Below are positions 26,121 through 34,670 of a stretch of DNA of 64,000 nt, piece by piece. Numbering within the stretch: position 1 is the first letter of the stretch; every line of letters begins with the position of its first letter. The position numbers and the translations under genes are program-made. The notes beneath the pieces are model-generated. The model searched no databases. It was not told where the DNA came from and saw nothing but the letters and a program-made list of their open reading frames with translations. The stretch comes from Niabella insulamsoli (lineage in GTDB: Bacteria; Bacteroidota; Bacteroidia; Chitinophagales; Chitinophagaceae): assembly GCF_039652435.2 (NCBI RefSeq), contig NZ_CP190246.1:3100001-3164000 (forward strand), given 5' to 3'.

Positions 26121-27146
26121 TTAAAGAATATTAACTTCCGGCCTCAAATCGACGCCAAATTTTTCTGCGACAGCGGTTTGAACGGTGGTACAAACTTGCA
26201 ACACATCGCGGCCGGAGGCGGTTCCATAATTTACTAGAACCAACGCCTGGAGCGCATGAACGCCTGCATCGCCCTTGCGGTAACCTTTCAGGCCGCACTG
26301 CTCGATCAGCCAGCCGGCGGCTAACTTCATCGTTTGATCCGCATTTTCGTACGCCACAAGCTGCGGATATTGCGCCTTCAGTTGTGCATATTGGTCTTTA
26401 GATACAGAAGGATTTTTGAAGAAACTCCCTGCATTTCCTATTTGTTTGGGGTTTGGTAGCTTCGCCGTGCGGATCGACATCACGGCATTCGCAACCGCCC
26501 GAATGGAAAGTTCGGTTACATGAGCTTTTTCCAACTCCTGCTGAATTGCACCATAAGAAATGTTGAAATGGGGTGTTTTATTCAACCGGTAGGTAACATC
26601 TGTAATGACAAACTGATTTTTATATCTATTTTTAAAAACGCTTTCGCGATAATTAAACGCGCAGTCGCTGTTGGAAAACTTCACTTCCTCCAGTGAGTCG
26701 GTATGAACGGCGGTGAGTTCATGAAATACTTCTTTGATCTCGACACCATAAGCGCCAATATTTTGCATCGGTGAAGCGCCGACCAAACCGGGGATCAGCG
26801 CCAGGTTTTCGACGCCTGCGTAGTTATGGTCAAGGCAGTACATAACAAACTGATGCCAGCTTTCACCAGCGCCGCATTTGATATAAATATGCTCCACATC
26901 TTCGGCGATTTTCTCGATGCCCCTAATATTATTGCGGATGGTGTATCGTTCCAAATGCTTTGTTAGCAATACATTGCTGCCTCCTCCCAAAATAAAAGGT
27001 TGAACGCTATTTTCTTTGGCCCAAACCAGGCTTTCCTTTAGCGCATCGACCTGATCCGCTTTACTAAAAAAGGCGGTATTTACATCAATGCCAAAAGTAT
27101 TATATGGCAAGAGTGATACATTTTTTTCTATCTGAGCGCTCATCAT
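26121..27146 (-). CDS. murB: UDP-N-acetylenolpyruvoylglucosamine reductase
   Basis: Second committed step of peptidoglycan precursor synthesis. 341 residues from the ATG at 27146, where the homologous N-terminus (NVSLLPYNTFGIDVN) begins; an upstream in-frame start adds 24 residues unlike the family. FAD-binding GGGSNVLLT, ENLALIPGLVGASPMQNIGA, the catalytic Ser region GNAGSFFKNP and the C-terminal Glu in RPEVNIL are present. It is the long E. coli type I form. Confidence 0.96.
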   Translation of the reverse strand: MMSAQIEKNVSLLPYNTFGIDVNTAFFSKADQVDALKESLVWAKENSVQPFILGGGSNVLLTKHLERYTIRNNIRGIEKIAEDVEHIYIKCGAGESWHQFVMYCLDHNYAGVENLALIPGLVGASPMQNIGAYGVEIKEVFHELTAVHTDSLEEVKFSNSDCAFNYRESVFKNRYKNQFVITDVTYRLNKTPHFNISYGAIQQELEKAHVTELSIRAVANAVMSIRTAKLPNPKQIGNAGSFFKNPSVSKDQYAQLKAQYPQLVAYENADQTMKLAAGWLIEQCGLKGYRKGDAGVHALQALVLVNYGTASGRDVLQVCTTVQTAVAEKFGVDLRPEVNIL

Positions 27147-27277
27147 ATCTAACTGCAATGTTACATTAAAAAAAGCTTTGAGCGCACCTGTCTCCCTGCT
27201 CAATATTTGGAACAGCATTGCGATAATATAATTTTTTTTTGTTGCGGTAAAGGCCTACTTTTCGTCTTATTTGAAAC

Positions 27278-28303
27278 ATGAAAAAAGGCGTTACCATTGT
27301 AGATATTGCAAACAAGCTAAACATGTCTGCCTCTACGGTATCCAAAGCGCTTAGAGACGATCCTACCATCAGCGAAATCACCCGTGCAAGAGTGAAGGCA
27401 TTGGCGAAGGAATGGAATTATATTCCGAACCAGGCCGCGAGAAATTTTCAGCAAAACAAATCCTACACTTTAGGCATCGTCATCCCCGACCTGCTCGATC
27501 AGTTTTACGTGCTCGCCATCAACGGCATTGAAGAAGTAGCCGTCCAAAACAATTATAATGTAATTATTTGCCAAAGCTACGACCATGCCGAGCGGGAGCA
27601 GGGCATCCTCAATCATTTGATCAGCTCGAGAGTCGACGGAATTATTATTGTTGTATCAAAGGACACCAAAGATCCCGAAATTTTTGAAACGCTGGAAAGA
27701 CAAGGCATTCCTATTATTTTTCTTTCAAGATCCATTCAACACCCTACGTTTAGCTGGATATCCTGCGATCATGATGGAGGGGCGTCAAAAGCAGTTGCCT
27801 TCCTGCTAGAACGCGGGCATCGGAGGATTGCCCATCTTACAGGACCGACCTCTTTATTGACCAGTCATCTCCGGCATGCCGGTTATAAAAAAGCGTTGGA
27901 GCAACATGGACTCACCTACGATCCCGAGCTTGTAAAGCCCACTGATTTTTCGTTCGACAACACAACGGCAGCAGTGAAAGAACTATTGCGCAACGACGAT
28001 CCGCCCACCGCTTTTTTTGTTTTCAAAAGCTATGTGGGATTGGACATCCTCAGGTTTTTAAGAGATGCCCATCCAAAGAAGGCTAAAAAAACGGCTATCA
28101 TTGGTTTTGGTAACCTCCCGCTGATTAAACAATTGGAAAATAAACCGACTGCCTCTCTGGATGAAAATTCAAAAGTCATGGGCGTAAAAGCGGCCGAACT
28201 TTTATTTGAAAAAATTAAAGACACCGATACCGATCATGTGTCGTCACCGCGTAATATTATCGTGCCATGCGACCTGATCATTCATGATGTTGCTAATCCT
28301 TAA
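27278..28303 (+). CDS. LacI/PurR family transcriptional regulator
   Basis: 341 residues. Residues 6-55 are the LacI helix-turn-helix (TIVDIANKLNMSASTVSKAL) with hinge (IPNQAARNFQQNKS), followed by a periplasmic-binding-protein-like sensor domain (TLGIVIPDLLDQFYVLAING). It should respond to a sugar or nucleoside. It is alone, divergent from murB and convergent with the S9 peptidase; no sugar gene is adjacent, so its targets lie elsewhere, possibly the uptake operons in this window. Confidence 0.93.
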   Translation: MKKGVTIVDIANKLNMSASTVSKALRDDPTISEITRARVKALAKEWNYIPNQAARNFQQNKSYTLGIVIPDLLDQFYVLAINGIEEVAVQNNYNVIICQSYDHAEREQGILNHLISSRVDGIIIVVSKDTKDPEIFETLERQGIPIIFLSRSIQHPTFSWISCDHDGGASKAVAFLLERGHRRIAHLTGPTSLLTSHLRHAGYKKALEQHGLTYDPELVKPTDFSFDNTTAAVKELLRNDDPPTAFFVFKSYVGLDILRFLRDAHPKKAKKTAIIGFGNLPLIKQLENKPTASLDENSKVMGVKAAELLFEKIKDTDTDHVSSPRNIIVPCDLIIHDVANP

Positions 28304-28348
28304 CTGCGGCCACTATTTTTTATAACAAGTTTTTAAGAAGACGATCCG

Positions 28349-30463
28349 CTACTGGCCCTGCATTGCGTATTCCCTAGGCGGTTCTGCACCCAATAAGTGT
28401 TTTACAAAATAATCCCAACGGCGGCGCATCATATAGCTATTAAATTTACCGTATCCATGTCGGGCATTAGGAAACACAATCAAATCAAAATCTTTATTAG
28501 CGCTTTGTAAAGCTTCCACCAGCAACAGCATGCCATAAGGAGGCACGTTATCATCCATCAAGCCATGCGCCAACAGCAATTTCCCTTTTAAATTCTTCGC
28601 GTAGGTTTGATTCGCTTGCGCAGGATAATCGCTATCCGTAATCAAACCGTTGTAGCGCTCTCCCCAATCGTCTTCATAATTGCGGTTGTCATGATTGCCT
28701 GATTGCGACACCCCCACTTTGAAAAAATCGGGATAGCGGAGCAACGCCGCGGCCGTTGCAAAGCCTCCACCGCTGTGGCCCCAAATCCCCACCTTTGTGG
28801 TGTCGACCGGGTACGTAGCTGATAACTGGCGGATAGCGGCCATTTGATCCGGCAAGGTGTTTTCTCCCATATTGCCATAATTGGCGTCATGAAAACTTTT
28901 GGAACGATAGGGGTTGCCCCGCCCCTCAATTACTACTACAATAAATCCCAATTCGGCAAGCGCCTGATGATCACCCCGCGAGGCCGAAAAGCTCCAGCTG
29001 CCCACGCTTCCACCCTGCGGCCCCGGGTAGATATAATCCACCACGGGATATTTTTCACCTGCTTTCATTTGCGTCGGCGTAAACACGAGGCCGTAAATAT
29101 CGGTTGTCCCATCGGCGGCCTTTAGAGCCACGGGTATAGGCGGCTTCCAGCCCAATGCCTTTTGTAATCTTAAAACATTTGCAGTTTCCAGCGGCATGAT
29201 CAATTTACCATTGACGCTTCGATAATTTGCAATTGGCGGCACATCTGGTTGTGAATACACATCAATAAAATATTTGCCCGAAGGAGAAAAACTAATGCTG
29301 TGATTGCCCTGCTCAGGCGTCAGCAACTGGAGGCCTTTACCATCAAATCCCACTTTATACAAATAGCCGAAATAAGGATTGCCTTTCTCCCTGCCATGCC
29401 CCTTGAAATAAATAACACGCTGCTGCTCGTCGACTTTTAAGACAGATCCTACCAGCCACGCGCCTTTGGTGATCTGGTTTTTCAGCTGGCCGGTTTCGCT
29501 ATCATAGAGATACAGGTGGCCCCAGTTGTCCCGCTCGGAATACCATATAATTTCTTTTGATGCCGGCAAATAGCTCCAGTTAATGACGCCCCTACCCGAC
29601 TCGTATTGCGTTTTCACTGTTTCCTCAAAAACCTCTCTCACTTTTCCGGTGGTTGCGTCTGCAATGCGAAACTTTTCATTTTTATGATCGCGCGAGGTCG
29701 AAACAAATGCCATTTCTGAGCCATCGGGGTTCCAATCAATATCGTCGAAAGTACCACTGCTTGAAATGTCGTCGCTAAGCGTTGCCCTGTGCGGATCGGG
29801 CGGCACACTCAGTGAAATTACTTTTGCAAGGTCAACGTCAACGATCACGCGGCGGATCATGGGAATATGTTCATCGCCTACCAACGGATATTTCCATTGT
29901 TCCAAACGTGGCGCCCCAACGTTGGTCGTCACCAAATACATATCATTTACTTCTCGCTGATCCTGCTGGAAAGTGGCAATCTTTTTTGAGTCGGGCGACC
30001 AGCGAACAATGGGCGCATCGCTATGGCGCCATCCGGCATTATCTGTTGCATATCCATAATCTTTTACCCCATCGAAAGTCAGCTGGGTTTCCTTGCCCGA
30101 AGCCAACTCTTTCACCCAGAGGTTCCAGTTCCTGATAAAGACCGATTTTTTTCCATCGGGCGAAACCACTTCCAAGCGCGAGCCGGCGCGGGCGTTTCGG
30201 GTTTGTTTAGTCCCATAAGCCGTTGTCGGCTTTTTGCTGCGACTGGAAGGATCGACAAGATAAACATTTGAATTGCCGCGATACCAGAATCTATCTCCAT
30301 CGATCCAGTTAGGATTCACATTAACCCAATCGATATATTGCCGGGTATTATAGCTCAGAAATTTTTCTGCTCTTTGATAATCGGCAGCCGTTCGTTTTGG
30401 TGTTTGCGCATTTACAAAATGGACGAATCCAAACAATAAAATGAGCGTTGAAAATCTATGCAT
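28349..30463 (-). CDS. Secreted DPP4-like S9 family prolyl peptidase
   Basis: 704 residues from the ATG at 30463, which opens a signal peptide (HRFSTLILLFGFVHFVNAQT). An upstream in-frame start would hide it. The N-terminal DPP IV beta-propeller (about 90-450) precedes an alpha/beta hydrolase domain with the triad: Ser in GIWGHSGGGFATAA, Asp in GLMDDNVPP and His in PNARHGYGK. It removes N-terminal dipeptides, usually after Pro or Ala, in the periplasm. Monocistronic. Confidence 0.93.
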   Translation of the reverse strand: MHRFSTLILLFGFVHFVNAQTPKRTAADYQRAEKFLSYNTRQYIDWVNVNPNWIDGDRFWYRGNSNVYLVDPSSRSKKPTTAYGTKQTRNARAGSRLEVVSPDGKKSVFIRNWNLWVKELASGKETQLTFDGVKDYGYATDNAGWRHSDAPIVRWSPDSKKIATFQQDQREVNDMYLVTTNVGAPRLEQWKYPLVGDEHIPMIRRVIVDVDLAKVISLSVPPDPHRATLSDDISSSGTFDDIDWNPDGSEMAFVSTSRDHKNEKFRIADATTGKVREVFEETVKTQYESGRGVINWSYLPASKEIIWYSERDNWGHLYLYDSETGQLKNQITKGAWLVGSVLKVDEQQRVIYFKGHGREKGNPYFGYLYKVGFDGKGLQLLTPEQGNHSISFSPSGKYFIDVYSQPDVPPIANYRSVNGKLIMPLETANVLRLQKALGWKPPIPVALKAADGTTDIYGLVFTPTQMKAGEKYPVVDYIYPGPQGGSVGSWSFSASRGDHQALAELGFIVVVIEGRGNPYRSKSFHDANYGNMGENTLPDQMAAIRQLSATYPVDTTKVGIWGHSGGGFATAAALLRYPDFFKVGVSQSGNHDNRNYEDDWGERYNGLITDSDYPAQANQTYAKNLKGKLLLAHGLMDDNVPPYGMLLLVEALQSANKDFDLIVFPNARHGYGKFNSYMMRRRWDYFVKHLLGAEPPREYAMQGQ

Positions 30464-30559
30464 ATCGTGAAAAAAATTTTGATAAAAATATCTTTTTTGA
30501 AGCAAACAGCAGCGGAAAATGCGGAAGCCAAAGCGGAGACTGACTTGAACAGACGTAAA

Positions 30560-30590
30560 CAAAAAAATAGCCGCTTACAAAAAGCGGCTA
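30560..30590 (-). terminator. Terminator of the S24 regulator gene
   Basis: TAGCCGCTT (30568-30576) and AAGCGGCTA (30582-30590) form a 9-bp stem; on the minus strand a T run follows. It lies about 140 nt after the regulator stop. Confidence 0.75.
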
Positions 30591-30726
30591 CCTTATAAGC
30601 AATTAGCTTGTCAAACTGTTAAGGAGGACAATATCAGGAAAGATAAGGATTAAAAAATAATCTAATCCATTTTTTCGATAAACGCCCAGTTTTTTTCGAT
30701 GAACAGTTTTTGAAAAGAAAGTATCT

Positions 30727-31482
30727 TTAATTTTTTCCTTTTTTCATGCCGTCGACCTGTTGTTGCAGGTTGGCAACAATATTAACCAACTGGCCAACAT
30801 CCCAGCTTTGAAGCGTATTTGTTTTTGAAATGATAAACTGTGCTTCCCACATCTCGAGCACTTCATCTGCGCCAATCGTATAAGGTTGAAAAGTGGGGTT
30901 ATCGCTTACCAGCGTGAGTTTGTTTTTGGTTTTTGCGCTTTTTTGAACGCGCTTATACACAATGCCATCATTGCGCGAAACGAGAATACAGGCCGTATTG
31001 TTTTTTATCGTATCCAACGCTTCAATTTTTTCACCTACAATAACAGAGCCGCTTGGGGTGGGCAACATCGAATCTCCTAAAATTTCAAAAGCGCGAAAAT
31101 TGCCACCGGAGACCATCGGTAGCGTAAAAGTATTCAACTCATCTATAAATTCATGATCGGCATAACCGGTTAAATAACCCGCTGCCGCTTTAACGGGCAC
31201 AAAGGGAATATGTGTTACCACAGGCGCCAGCTTCAGCGCCCTCCTTTTGGCCAGATAATTACCTGAGCCGGTTTCCGCACTCAGGTCTTTACGCAGCAAT
31301 TCGTCGAGCGTTAGCTTAAACATATCGCAGATAATTTCCAACACATCGATACGGGGCTCCGCGCGCTCTTCTTCGTAAGCGCCCAATAAGGACCGTTTAA
31401 TACCCAACCTGGTCGCAAACTCATCCTGCGTCCAGCCGCGCAGTTTTCTTAAGTATTTTACATTTTTGTTGGCTACCGACAT
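30727..31482 (-). CDS. XRE-S24 (LexA/CI-like) transcriptional regulator
   Basis: 251 residues. An N-terminal XRE helix-turn-helix (LRGWTQDEFATRLGIKRSLL) is joined to an S24 peptidase-like domain. The catalytic dyad is intact: Ser138 in GDSMLP and Lys177 in GIVYKRV. An Ala101-Gly102 pair in KAAAGYLTG is the expected autocleavage site. A short coiled-coil closes the protein (VGQLVNIVANLQQQV). It is likely a stress- or DNA-damage-responsive repressor inactivated by self-cleavage. It lies 73 nt downstream of the 438-residue gene on the same strand and has an operator-like inverted repeat before its own start. Confidence 0.88.
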   Translation of the reverse strand: MSVANKNVKYLRKLRGWTQDEFATRLGIKRSLLGAYEEERAEPRIDVLEIICDMFKLTLDELLRKDLSAETGSGNYLAKRRALKLAPVVTHIPFVPVKAAAGYLTGYADHEFIDELNTFTLPMVSGGNFRAFEILGDSMLPTPSGSVIVGEKIEALDTIKNNTACILVSRNDGIVYKRVQKSAKTKNKLTLVSDNPTFQPYTIGADEVLEMWEAQFIISKTNTLQSWDVGQLVNIVANLQQQVDGMKKGKN

Positions 31483-31493
31483 AGCTAATTATT

Positions 31494-31510
31494 TTAGTGC
31501 AAAATACTAA
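31494..31510 (-). promoter_or_regulatory. Candidate autoregulatory operator of the S24 regulator
   Basis: Inverted repeat TTAGT-7 nt-ACTAA overlaps an imperfect promoter box (minus strand TATTTTG) about 12-28 nt before the ATG, the usual position for a self-repressing CI-like operator. Inference from position and symmetry. Confidence 0.4.
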
Positions 31511-31555
31511 TTTTTTTAACATTCAAAAATTATTTTTTCCCGCAGGCTGTTTCGT

Positions 31556-32872
31556 TTAAACGCCTTTTACGTCTTTCACATCATAATCTTCGATGTCCTG
31601 GATATAATTATTAATGACCAAAAAGTCGAAAAGCGGCCGCGCTTCTTTTGAAACGGGCATATTCCTTAAGGTGATCACCTCGTTATCTTTTTTATTAAGA
31701 TAAGGATAAGCGTAGAGTTTTACATTGCGGCTAAACAGATCGCTGACATAGTTCAACAACTCCTGCGTATAGGTTTCGCTATAATTTTTAGCGTTAAAAA
31801 TGTTTTTCAGATTTGAAATATTGGTGGAGATGCCCACGTTCCTGGGCTTACAGCGGGCCAGGTATTGAGCGAGCTTATTGTTTCTTTTAAAGTTAGACAC
31901 GATCACATTGTTGCCGGTGTCGCACAGTTCTTCTGCCCTTTTAGCAAATATTTCCAGGTCGCCATCATTTGAAGTGTCATCATCCAGGAGGTTACTCATC
32001 AACACTTCAATTACCACCACCAGGTTATCATCTTTAACATGCTGCGAGCGTTTGAACTGGTCAATCGCTTTATTGAAAAGATCGAAATTCGGCTTTGACC
32101 TTTGCAGATATTTGGTACGCAGGATCATCACATCTTTTTTATAAAGCAAATCTTTTGCCTGCATTACACTGCGCTGCGGATCAAAAATGGCCGCGCCCGA
32201 AAAACCTTTAGCAATCAGGTATAAGTTTACCAGTCGGTCGCTGGTATCTTTAAACGCGGGGCCGCGAAGGCTGATCATATCAATTTCAACGGATCCGAAA
32301 GAAAGATTATCCACAAGTGACTCGATCATCACCTGGATGTCGTGATTATAATAAAAGGCGCCGTACACCAGGTTCACGCCCAATATGCCCAGCACGTTGT
32401 TTTGCAAACTGGAGTCGTTGTCTAACAACCTCACATGGAAAACGATATCATTAAACTCACCGCCCGGCGCCAGCTGAAAACGCAGGCCCAGCCAGCCATG
32501 CGGCTCATTGGTGCGGCTAAAGTTAAGCGTGGTAACTGTGTCGGCAAAGGCAAAAAAGGTTTTGTCTTCATGCTTTTCTCCATACAATCTTTCGGCCAGC
32601 AGATTGTATTCGTGTGCCAGCATTTTTTTTAGCCTGGACCGGCTGACATAGCGGCCGCTTTCCTCAATACCATAAATGGCATTGCTGAAAGACATGTCGT
32701 AAGCAGACATCGTTTTGGCAACGGTGCCCGAAGCGGCTCCGGCTGTAAAGAAATTTCGCGCTACTTCCTGCCCGGCCCCTATTTCAGCAAAAGTGCCGTA
32801 AATCGCAGTGTCGAGGTTTATATTTAAGGCTTTTCTCTTTGTTTCAAGTATTTCCCTTCCCATATTCGCCAA
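31556..32872 (-). CDS. Widely conserved protein of unknown function
   Basis: Up to 438 residues. I recognise the opening (REILETKRKALNINLD, then GTFAEIGAGQEVARNFF) as a conserved bacterial family often named, without good reason, nicotinate-nucleotide adenylyltransferase or TonB receptor. No HxGH nucleotidyltransferase motif, signal peptide or beta-barrel pattern is visible. It has mixed alpha/beta composition and is probably cytoplasmic. The start is uncertain: TTG at 32872 lies inside an exact promoter box (32870-32877), so ATG at 32863 is likelier and would make the mRNA almost leaderless. The S24 regulator gene follows on the same strand. Confidence 0.8.
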   Translation of the reverse strand: MANMGREILETKRKALNINLDTAIYGTFAEIGAGQEVARNFFTAGAASGTVAKTMSAYDMSFSNAIYGIEESGRYVSRSRLKKMLAHEYNLLAERLYGEKHEDKTFFAFADTVTTLNFSRTNEPHGWLGLRFQLAPGGEFNDIVFHVRLLDNDSSLQNNVLGILGVNLVYGAFYYNHDIQVMIESLVDNLSFGSVEIDMISLRGPAFKDTSDRLVNLYLIAKGFSGAAIFDPQRSVMQAKDLLYKKDVMILRTKYLQRSKPNFDLFNKAIDQFKRSQHVKDDNLVVVIEVLMSNLLDDDTSNDGDLEIFAKRAEELCDTGNNVIVSNFKRNNKLAQYLARCKPRNVGISTNISNLKNIFNAKNYSETYTQELLNYVSDLFSRNVKLYAYPYLNKKDNEVITLRNMPVSKEARPLFDFLVINNYIQDIEDYDVKDVKGV

Positions 32873-32877
32873 AGCTA
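32870..32877 (-). promoter_or_regulatory. -7 promoter box for the conserved 438-residue gene
   Basis: Minus strand TAGCTTTG, exact TAnnTTTG, ending 6 nt before the ATG at 32863. Confidence 0.5.
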
Positions 32878-32887
32878 CAATTTTTAA

Positions 32888-32910
32888 ATGCGCCGCGCTT
32901 ACGGGCGCAT
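32888..32910. repeat. Inverted repeat between divergent genes
   Basis: ATGCGCC (32888-32894) and GGCGCAT (32904-32910), 9 nt apart, lie between the divergent 438-residue gene and oxyR. No T run follows; a shared operator or an mRNA hairpin is possible. Confidence 0.4.
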
Positions 32911-32967
32911 TAATTTATGATTAGAATTTGTTTCATCGAGGCGTTTTATCGTGATAAGAAAAATTGA

Positions 32968-32975
32968 TACTTTTG
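32968..32975 (+). promoter_or_regulatory. -7 promoter box for oxyR
   Basis: TACTTTTG, exact TAnnTTTG, 30 nt before the oxyR ATG. Confidence 0.55.
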
Positions 32976-33005
32976 TAAAGATTAATAGAAAAAGCTGATA
33001 CCTCA

Positions 33006-33944
33006 ATGACCCTGCAACAATTGGAATACCTGCTCGCCGTGCATCAACACCGCAACTTTCTTAAAGCTGCCGAAGCCTGCTTTGTAACACAGCCCACACT
33101 GAGCATGCAAATTCAGAAGCTGGAAGATGAATTTGAAATCAAAATTTTCGACCGCAGCAAACAACCCGTAACCCCCACGGCTGCCGGCCAGGAAATTATC
33201 GAATATGCGCGAAACGTGTTGCACGCCGCACACGAACTTTCATCATTGGTTGAATCGCAGAAAGGAAAGATGAAGGGTATTTTAAAGATCGGCATCATCC
33301 CTACGTTAGCGCCCTACTTACTGCCGCTTTTTGTTCCGGCTTTTACGAGAAACTACCCGAACGTGAAATTGCTGGTGCAGGAACAAACCACCGATGTTAT
33401 TATCCGCATGTTGAAGGAAGGCAGCATCGACGCGGGCCTTTTGGTGACACCGATTAATGACAGCGCCATCAAAGAACATGTACTGTTTTACGAAGAGCTT
33501 ATGGTGTATGCATCTAAGAATAACCGGCTTTATGACAAACAATATCTGTTGCAAAAGGATATTGACGTGAGTAAGTTGTGGCTGCTCGAAGAAAGCCATT
33601 GTTTTCGATCGCAGATATTATCCTTGTGTGAATTGCAGAAACAAAGCAGGGAATTTATCAATTTTGAATATGAGGCGGGCAGCATCGAAACCCTAAAACG
33701 CATGGTGGATGTCAACGACGGTATCACGATCATACCGCAGTTAGCTACTTTGCAGATGCAAAAAAATGAATTAAGATCGGTGCGTAATTTCAAAAGCCCC
33801 GTACCGGTGCGCGAAGTAAGCTTGATTGTTCATGGCAACTTTATAAAGAAACGGCTGATCGATTCGCTAAAAAAAGAAATTCTTGCTGCCATACCGGAAG
33901 ATCTCAGCAAGAACAAAAAGAAACATGTGTTGCCCGTGCAATAA
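33006..33944 (+). CDS. oxyR: Hydrogen peroxide-sensing LysR regulator OxyR
   Basis: 312 residues. An N-terminal LysR helix-turn-helix (FLKAAEACFVTQPTLSMQIQ) is followed by the LysR substrate domain. Two cysteines fall at residues 199 and 208 (SHCFRSQILSLCEL), the same spacing and numbering as the peroxide-sensing pair of E. coli OxyR, which sets this apart from a generic LysR protein. It should activate peroxide defence genes after disulfide formation. Own promoter box; convergent with pyrR. Its targets are not adjacent, though sodC and a peroxiredoxin are in the window. Confidence 0.94.
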   Translation: MTLQQLEYLLAVHQHRNFLKAAEACFVTQPTLSMQIQKLEDEFEIKIFDRSKQPVTPTAAGQEIIEYARNVLHAAHELSSLVESQKGKMKGILKIGIIPTLAPYLLPLFVPAFTRNYPNVKLLVQEQTTDVIIRMLKEGSIDAGLLVTPINDSAIKEHVLFYEELMVYASKNNRLYDKQYLLQKDIDVSKLWLLEESHCFRSQILSLCELQKQSREFINFEYEAGSIETLKRMVDVNDGITIIPQLATLQMQKNELRSVRNFKSPVPVREVSLIVHGNFIKKRLIDSLKKEILAAIPEDLSKNKKKHVLPVQ

Positions 33945-33964
33945 GGAACTGCGCGCGGCGCTAC

Positions 33965-34498
33965 TTACTCGATATAGACCTGGTCTTTTTCGCTATTCTC
34001 CTTCCAGCGTACCAACACTTTTTGATTTTCAAAACTATCAATAGCCTTTCCGATATAGTCGGCCTGGATAGGAAACTGACGGCTAAACCGGCGATCGATT
34101 AATACACACAATGCGACTTTGGCCGGACGGCCAAAATCGAGCAAGGCATCTAATGCCGCCCTGATCGTACGCCCCGTATATAAAACGTCGTCAATTAAAA
34201 TAACCGTTTTATTTTCAATGCTGAAAGGAATATCCGTTTCGTTGGCTTTATGCAGCGAGTTGCGCACGTCATCCCTGTAAAAAGTTATATCGAGTTTTCC
34301 ATATTGGATTTGCTGGCCTTCAACCAGCTGCTGCACCTGTTGAAAAATACGATCAGACAAAAAAATGCCGCGCGGCTGCAAGCCTATTATGACCACTTCC
34401 GACAGATCGCTGTGGTTTTCGAGGATCTGCTGTGCTAGCCTTTTGATGGTAATATCTATCAGCTCTTTATTTAAAATCGGTTTCAAAGTATATGCCAT
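33965..34498 (-). CDS. pyrR: PyrR-type uracil phosphoribosyltransferase/regulator
   Basis: 177 residues of a type I phosphoribosyltransferase. The PRPP loop VILIDDVLYTGRTIRAAL and VVIIGLQPRGIFLSDRI match PyrR, which in Gram-positives is also an mRNA-binding attenuator of pyr genes. No PyrR attenuator is visible beside the pyr genes in this window, so the phosphoribosyltransferase or another regulatory role may dominate here. Monocistronic by appearance. Confidence 0.92.
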   Translation of the reverse strand: MAYTLKPILNKELIDITIKRLAQQILENHSDLSEVVIIGLQPRGIFLSDRIFQQVQQLVEGQQIQYGKLDITFYRDDVRNSLHKANETDIPFSIENKTVILIDDVLYTGRTIRAALDALLDFGRPAKVALCVLIDRRFSRQFPIQADYIGKAIDSFENQKVLVRWKENSEKDQVYIE

Positions 34499-34670
34499 TT
34501 TAGATGAATGGAGGATGCGGCCGGCGTTCTCTCCTTCCTAAAAATTGTAACGGGCCGCGAAAACAAAGGCGTTTTCTCTCCTTTCTCAAATCTCCTGCAA
34601 GATAAAAAAGAAAGGAACATCAGGCGAACCTAATATTCCTTGAAAGTTTCTTCAGAAAATAAATGCTCTT

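Noticed and set aside
31556..32872. NadD or TonB receptor identity for the 438-residue protein
   Set aside because: No HxGH nucleotidyltransferase motif, no signal peptide and no barrel pattern.
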